NCBI GenBank assembly: GCA_037442565.1
Contig: JBBIQA010000196.1
Location: 1 to 7,410, forward strand
Length of the DNA: 7,410 bases
DNA from: PALSA-911 sp037442565
GTDB taxonomy: Bacteria > Pseudomonadota > Alphaproteobacteria > Acetobacterales > Acetobacteraceae
Direction: 5' to 3'
Shown in pieces: positions 5,850 through 7,410 of the stretch. A model generated the notes under the pieces. The model was not told the DNA's origin. It saw nothing but the letters and a program-made list of their open reading frames with translations, and searched no databases. The translations under genes and the position numbers were made by a program. Positions within the stretch are counted from its first letter, which is position 1. The number at the start of each line of letters is the position of its first letter.

Positions 5850-7118
5850 TCAGGCGGGGTACTTGATCGTGCAGCCGGAATCCGTGACCGGACCTGCCGC
5901 CTGCTCGCCCGGCACGGTAGTGATAACCTTGTACAGATCGTTCTTGTCACCGCCCGCGGGCGGATTCTGCGCCTCACCCACCAGTACGCCGCTCATCAAC
6001 TGGTGATCGCCCGCCCGGTAGTACGCCTTTTCCGTCGACATCGCGATCTCCGGCGGCAGTTCCAGCCCCTCCATCGCGCGCGACAGCGCCACGCCGTCGA
6101 GGCTCTTGGCCTTGGCCGCGGCCAGCGCGAGCGAATGGCAGGCGACATAGCCGAACCAGTGGCGCGCGGTGGCGACGTTGCCGGTCTTGGCCTTGATGCC
6201 CTCCGCAAAGGCCTTCACGCCGGGGATATTGGGCTGGTTCCAGTACCACTCCATGTCCCACCAGCCGAAGCGGGTTTCCGGCGGGCTGGACTGGATCAGC
6301 TCGAACTCGAACAGCGCGCCGCCAAGCTTCATGCGCTTGTCGAGGCCGAACTGGACGAACTGCTTCAGGCAGTTGACCTGGTCCTGGCCGCCCATCAGAC
6401 AGATGAACACGTCCGGCTGCGCCGCCTGGGCCTTGATCAGGTAAGCGGAGAAATCGCTGGTGCCAAGCGGCGCCAACACGCCGTCGGACGTGCCGCCGCC
6501 GGCCTTCAGCTTCTTCTCGAACGCCTCCTGCACGGAATGGCCGTAGGCGTAGTCCGGCGTCATGAAGAACCATTTCTTGCCGAGCTTATCCATCAGCACC
6601 TGGGCGATCGCGGACGCATCCATCACGGTGGAGTTGCAGACGCGGAACACGTTCCAGTGGCAGTCCTTGCCGGTGATGGCATCGGTATGCCCGCCAGTGA
6701 CGATGTGCAGTTTGCCCTGCTGCGACGAAACCTGCGCCAGCGCCAGCGAAATCGCCGAGTTCACGTCGCCGAACAGCACGTCGATGTTGTCGCGGTCGAA
6801 CAGTTTTCGCGCTTTTTGCACGCCGGTGCCGACGTCGTTGTTCGAATCCTCCACCAGCAACTGAACCTGCCGGCCGAGGATGCCGCCCTTCTTGTTGATC
6901 TCATCGAAGCCGTACTGCGTGCCCTCCACCTCGGTGCGGGCGAGCGCCGACAAGGTGCCGGTCAGTGGGTTGATCATGCCGACCTTGATCGGCACTTCGC
7001 CCCGGGCGGACAGGATGAACGGCGCTCCTAGCTGTGAGGCACCGATGACAGTGCCGGCAACGGCCCCGGTTTTGATCAAATTGCGGCGGCCGATCGCAGC
7101 CTTGAACGCATTGGTCAT
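5850..7118 (-). CDS. Periplasmic substrate-binding protein of the HAAT/Liv importer, with Tat-type leader
   Basis: This protein captures the solute in the periplasm and delivers it to LivHM. At 422 residues it is of usual size for a type I periplasmic binding protein (Peripla_BP_5/6 group). The leader has a twin-arginine motif GRRNLIKTG (10-18) followed by a moderately hydrophobic stretch to about residue 38, suggesting export by the Tat system in folded form. The mature part begins IKVGMINPLTGTLS (44-57), followed by NKKGGILGRQVQLLVEDS (75-92) and PDYAYGHS (188-195), all family landmarks. It has six cysteines after the leader (153, 161, 240, 250, 327, 416) and an aromatic-rich patch WWDMEWYWN (286-294). 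I chose the ATG at 7118 because GGGGAG sits 7 bases before it; a GTG two codons upstream (7124) is too close to that site. Not closely UrtA-like. Ligand unknown: amino acid, amide or aromatic acid are all possible. Confidence 0.93.
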   Translation of the reverse strand: MTNAFKAAIGRRNLIKTGAVAGTVIGASQLGAPFILSARGEVPIKVGMINPLTGTLSALARTEVEGTQYGFDEINKKGGILGRQVQLLVEDSNNDVGTGVQKARKLFDRDNIDVLFGDVNSAISLALAQVSSQQGKLHIVTGGHTDAITGKDCHWNVFRVCNSTVMDASAIAQVLMDKLGKKWFFMTPDYAYGHSVQEAFEKKLKAGGGTSDGVLAPLGTSDFSAYLIKAQAAQPDVFICLMGGQDQVNCLKQFVQFGLDKRMKLGGALFEFELIQSSPPETRFGWWDMEWYWNQPNIPGVKAFAEGIKAKTGNVATARHWFGYVACHSLALAAAKAKSLDGVALSRAMEGLELPPEIAMSTEKAYYRAGDHQLMSGVLVGEAQNPPAGGDKNDLYKVITTVPGEQAAGPVTDSGCTIKYPA

Positions 7119-7125
7119 AGACACA

Positions 7126-7131
7126 CTCCCC
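7126..7131 (-). promoter_or_regulatory. Shine-Dalgarno that decides the binding-protein start
   Basis: GGGGAG lies 7 bases upstream of the ATG at 7118 but only 1 base from the in-frame GTG at 7124. It therefore favours the ATG. Confidence 0.7.
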
Positions 7132-7140
7132 GTACGTGAC

Positions 7141-7165
7141 CGTCGCCATAAAAATTATGACGACG
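7141..7165. promoter_or_regulatory. Near-perfect 25-bp inverted repeat in the importer leader (operator or mRNA hairpin)
   Basis: On the minus strand CGTCGTCATAA and TTATGGCGACG flank a central TTT. Ten of eleven pairs are Watson-Crick and the eleventh is a T-G wobble. It sits 9 bases before the Shine-Dalgarno of the binding-protein gene. As DNA it is a good size for a dimeric repressor site, and it contains CATAAT, one mismatch from a -10 box, though no matching -35 is visible. As RNA it would form an 11-bp stem with a 3-base loop just ahead of the ribosome binding site. A T-run on the plus strand (7174-7182) is 8 bases past the stem, too far for a normal plus-strand terminator. Confidence 0.6.
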
Positions 7166-7212
7166 CATTGGAATTTTTTTTTACCTGAATCGCACTCGTG
7201 ACACGAAGGACG

Positions 7213-7241
7213 ATGGCCAGGCCGGATCTGCTCCATGGCCA
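7213..7241. repeat. Pair of ATGGCCA direct repeats, 22 bp apart
   Basis: ATGGCCA occurs at 7213-7219 and 7235-7241. Each has the 6-bp palindrome TGGCCA as its core. The spacing is close to two turns of DNA, so a protein could bind both on one face. Chance is possible in GC-rich DNA. Confidence 0.3.
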
Positions 7242-7284
7242 AGCTAGCCCGACACCGCCATCCCCGTCGAGTGGGCGCGCGGGA

Positions 7285-7303
7285 GAATGGTAAAATTCCA
7301 TTC
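7285..7303. promoter_or_regulatory. 19-bp pseudo-palindrome, candidate operator
   Basis: GAATGG and CCATTC flank the AT-rich centre TAAAATT. Seven of nine symmetric positions match. It lies about 170 bases upstream of the binding-protein start, a position that fits an activator site or the operator of a divergent gene beyond the right edge. Confidence 0.35.
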
Positions 7304-7410
7304 ATTACGCGCATTTTCCTGCCGCGTCGTGCCCCGTGGCGATACCAAATGCCCGCCCACTGCCCTAATACCTTCCAGGTGATGATGGGCAGGTGTCCGC
7401 ATCTGCGAGT

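Larger units (their letters stand above)
7166..7410. other. Upstream non-coding region of the importer operon
   Basis: I see no convincing gene here. The minus frame that passes through it is open into the binding-protein gene, but out of frame with it and with no recognisable protein. It holds a 9-base A-tract on the minus strand (7174-7182), a small symmetric element TCGTG-A-CACGA (7196-7206), two copies of ATGGCCA 22 bases apart (7213-7219 and 7235-7241), and a 19-bp pseudo-palindrome (7285-7303). It is lower in G+C than the genes around the A-tract, as expected for a promoter region. I could not assign a defensible -35/-10 pair or a sigma-54 promoter. Confidence 0.55.

Noticed and set aside
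5757..7031. Plus-strand open frame of 424 codons opposite the binding-protein gene
   Set aside because: It is antisense to a clear family member on the minus strand, with Arg/His/Leu-rich composition typical of the shadow of GC-rich genes, and no recognisable motif.
7141..7182. Plus-strand intrinsic terminator formed by the 25-bp inverted repeat and the T9 run
   Set aside because: Eight bases separate the stem from the T-run, and no plus-strand gene leads into it.
7330..7345. Sigma-54 promoter (GG-N10-GC) on the minus strand
   Set aside because: GG and GC can be placed at the right distance, but the conserved CACG and TT parts do not line up with them.
6901..7410. Minus-strand frame open from the window edge through the leader into the binding-protein gene
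   Set aside because: Out of frame with the binding protein, Cys/Arg/His-rich, without a good start site and without recognisable domains; most of it is a shadow.
1..7410. CRISPR array, tRNA or rRNA gene, insertion sequence, or novel defence system
   Set aside because: I saw no regularly spaced repeats, no cloverleaf, no transposase and no terminal repeats. All sizeable genes belong to well-known ABC transporter families.

Overview
The window looks like part of a bacterial chromosome of high G+C content, probably from an alphaproteobacterium. This rests on the strong G/C bias at third codon positions and on the protein families and arrangement; nothing in the window fixes the genus. Every gene I can support lies on the minus strand, so the biological order runs from right to left. 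One 100-base run of N (1801-1900) marks an assembly gap inside a gene.

Right and centre (about 7410 down to 2389): a complete five-gene operon for an ABC importer of the branched-chain amino acid / hydrophobic amino acid (HAAT, Liv) type. The order is substrate-binding protein (7118-5850), LivH-like permease (5754-4885), LivM-like permease (4888-3887), LivG-like ATPase (3887-3123) and LivF-like ATPase (3126-2389). The last four genes overlap by 4, 1 and 4 bases and are probably translationally coupled. The binding-protein gene is followed by a strong 10-bp hairpin in the 95-base gap before livH, which fits the usual excess of binding protein over membrane parts. The binding protein has a twin-arginine (Tat) type leader. 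Its substrate cannot be told from the sequence. The leader region upstream (7119-7410) holds a near-perfect 25-bp inverted repeat just before the ribosome binding site, plus weaker symmetric and repeated elements. No regulator gene is visible.

Left (2276 down to 1): after a 112-base gap, a second operon begins. It encodes an HlyD-family membrane-fusion protein resembling E. coli YhiI, interrupted by the assembly gap, followed with a 4-base overlap by the first 522 residues of a tandem-ATPase ABC protein very similar to E. coli RbbA (YhiH). The C-terminal permease half of RbbA, and possibly a YhhJ-like permease, would lie beyond the left edge. A 24-codon open frame overlaps the start of the HlyD gene and may be a coupling leader or a frameshifted N-terminus.

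Functionally the first operon imports a small organic solute: binding protein in the periplasm, LivHM as the channel, LivGF as the motor. The second is an export or ribosome-associated ABC system. I see no evidence that the two share a pathway. The window is largely ordinary; the points most worth checking are the regulatory DNA upstream of the importer, the sequence gap, and the tiny frame before the HlyD gene.
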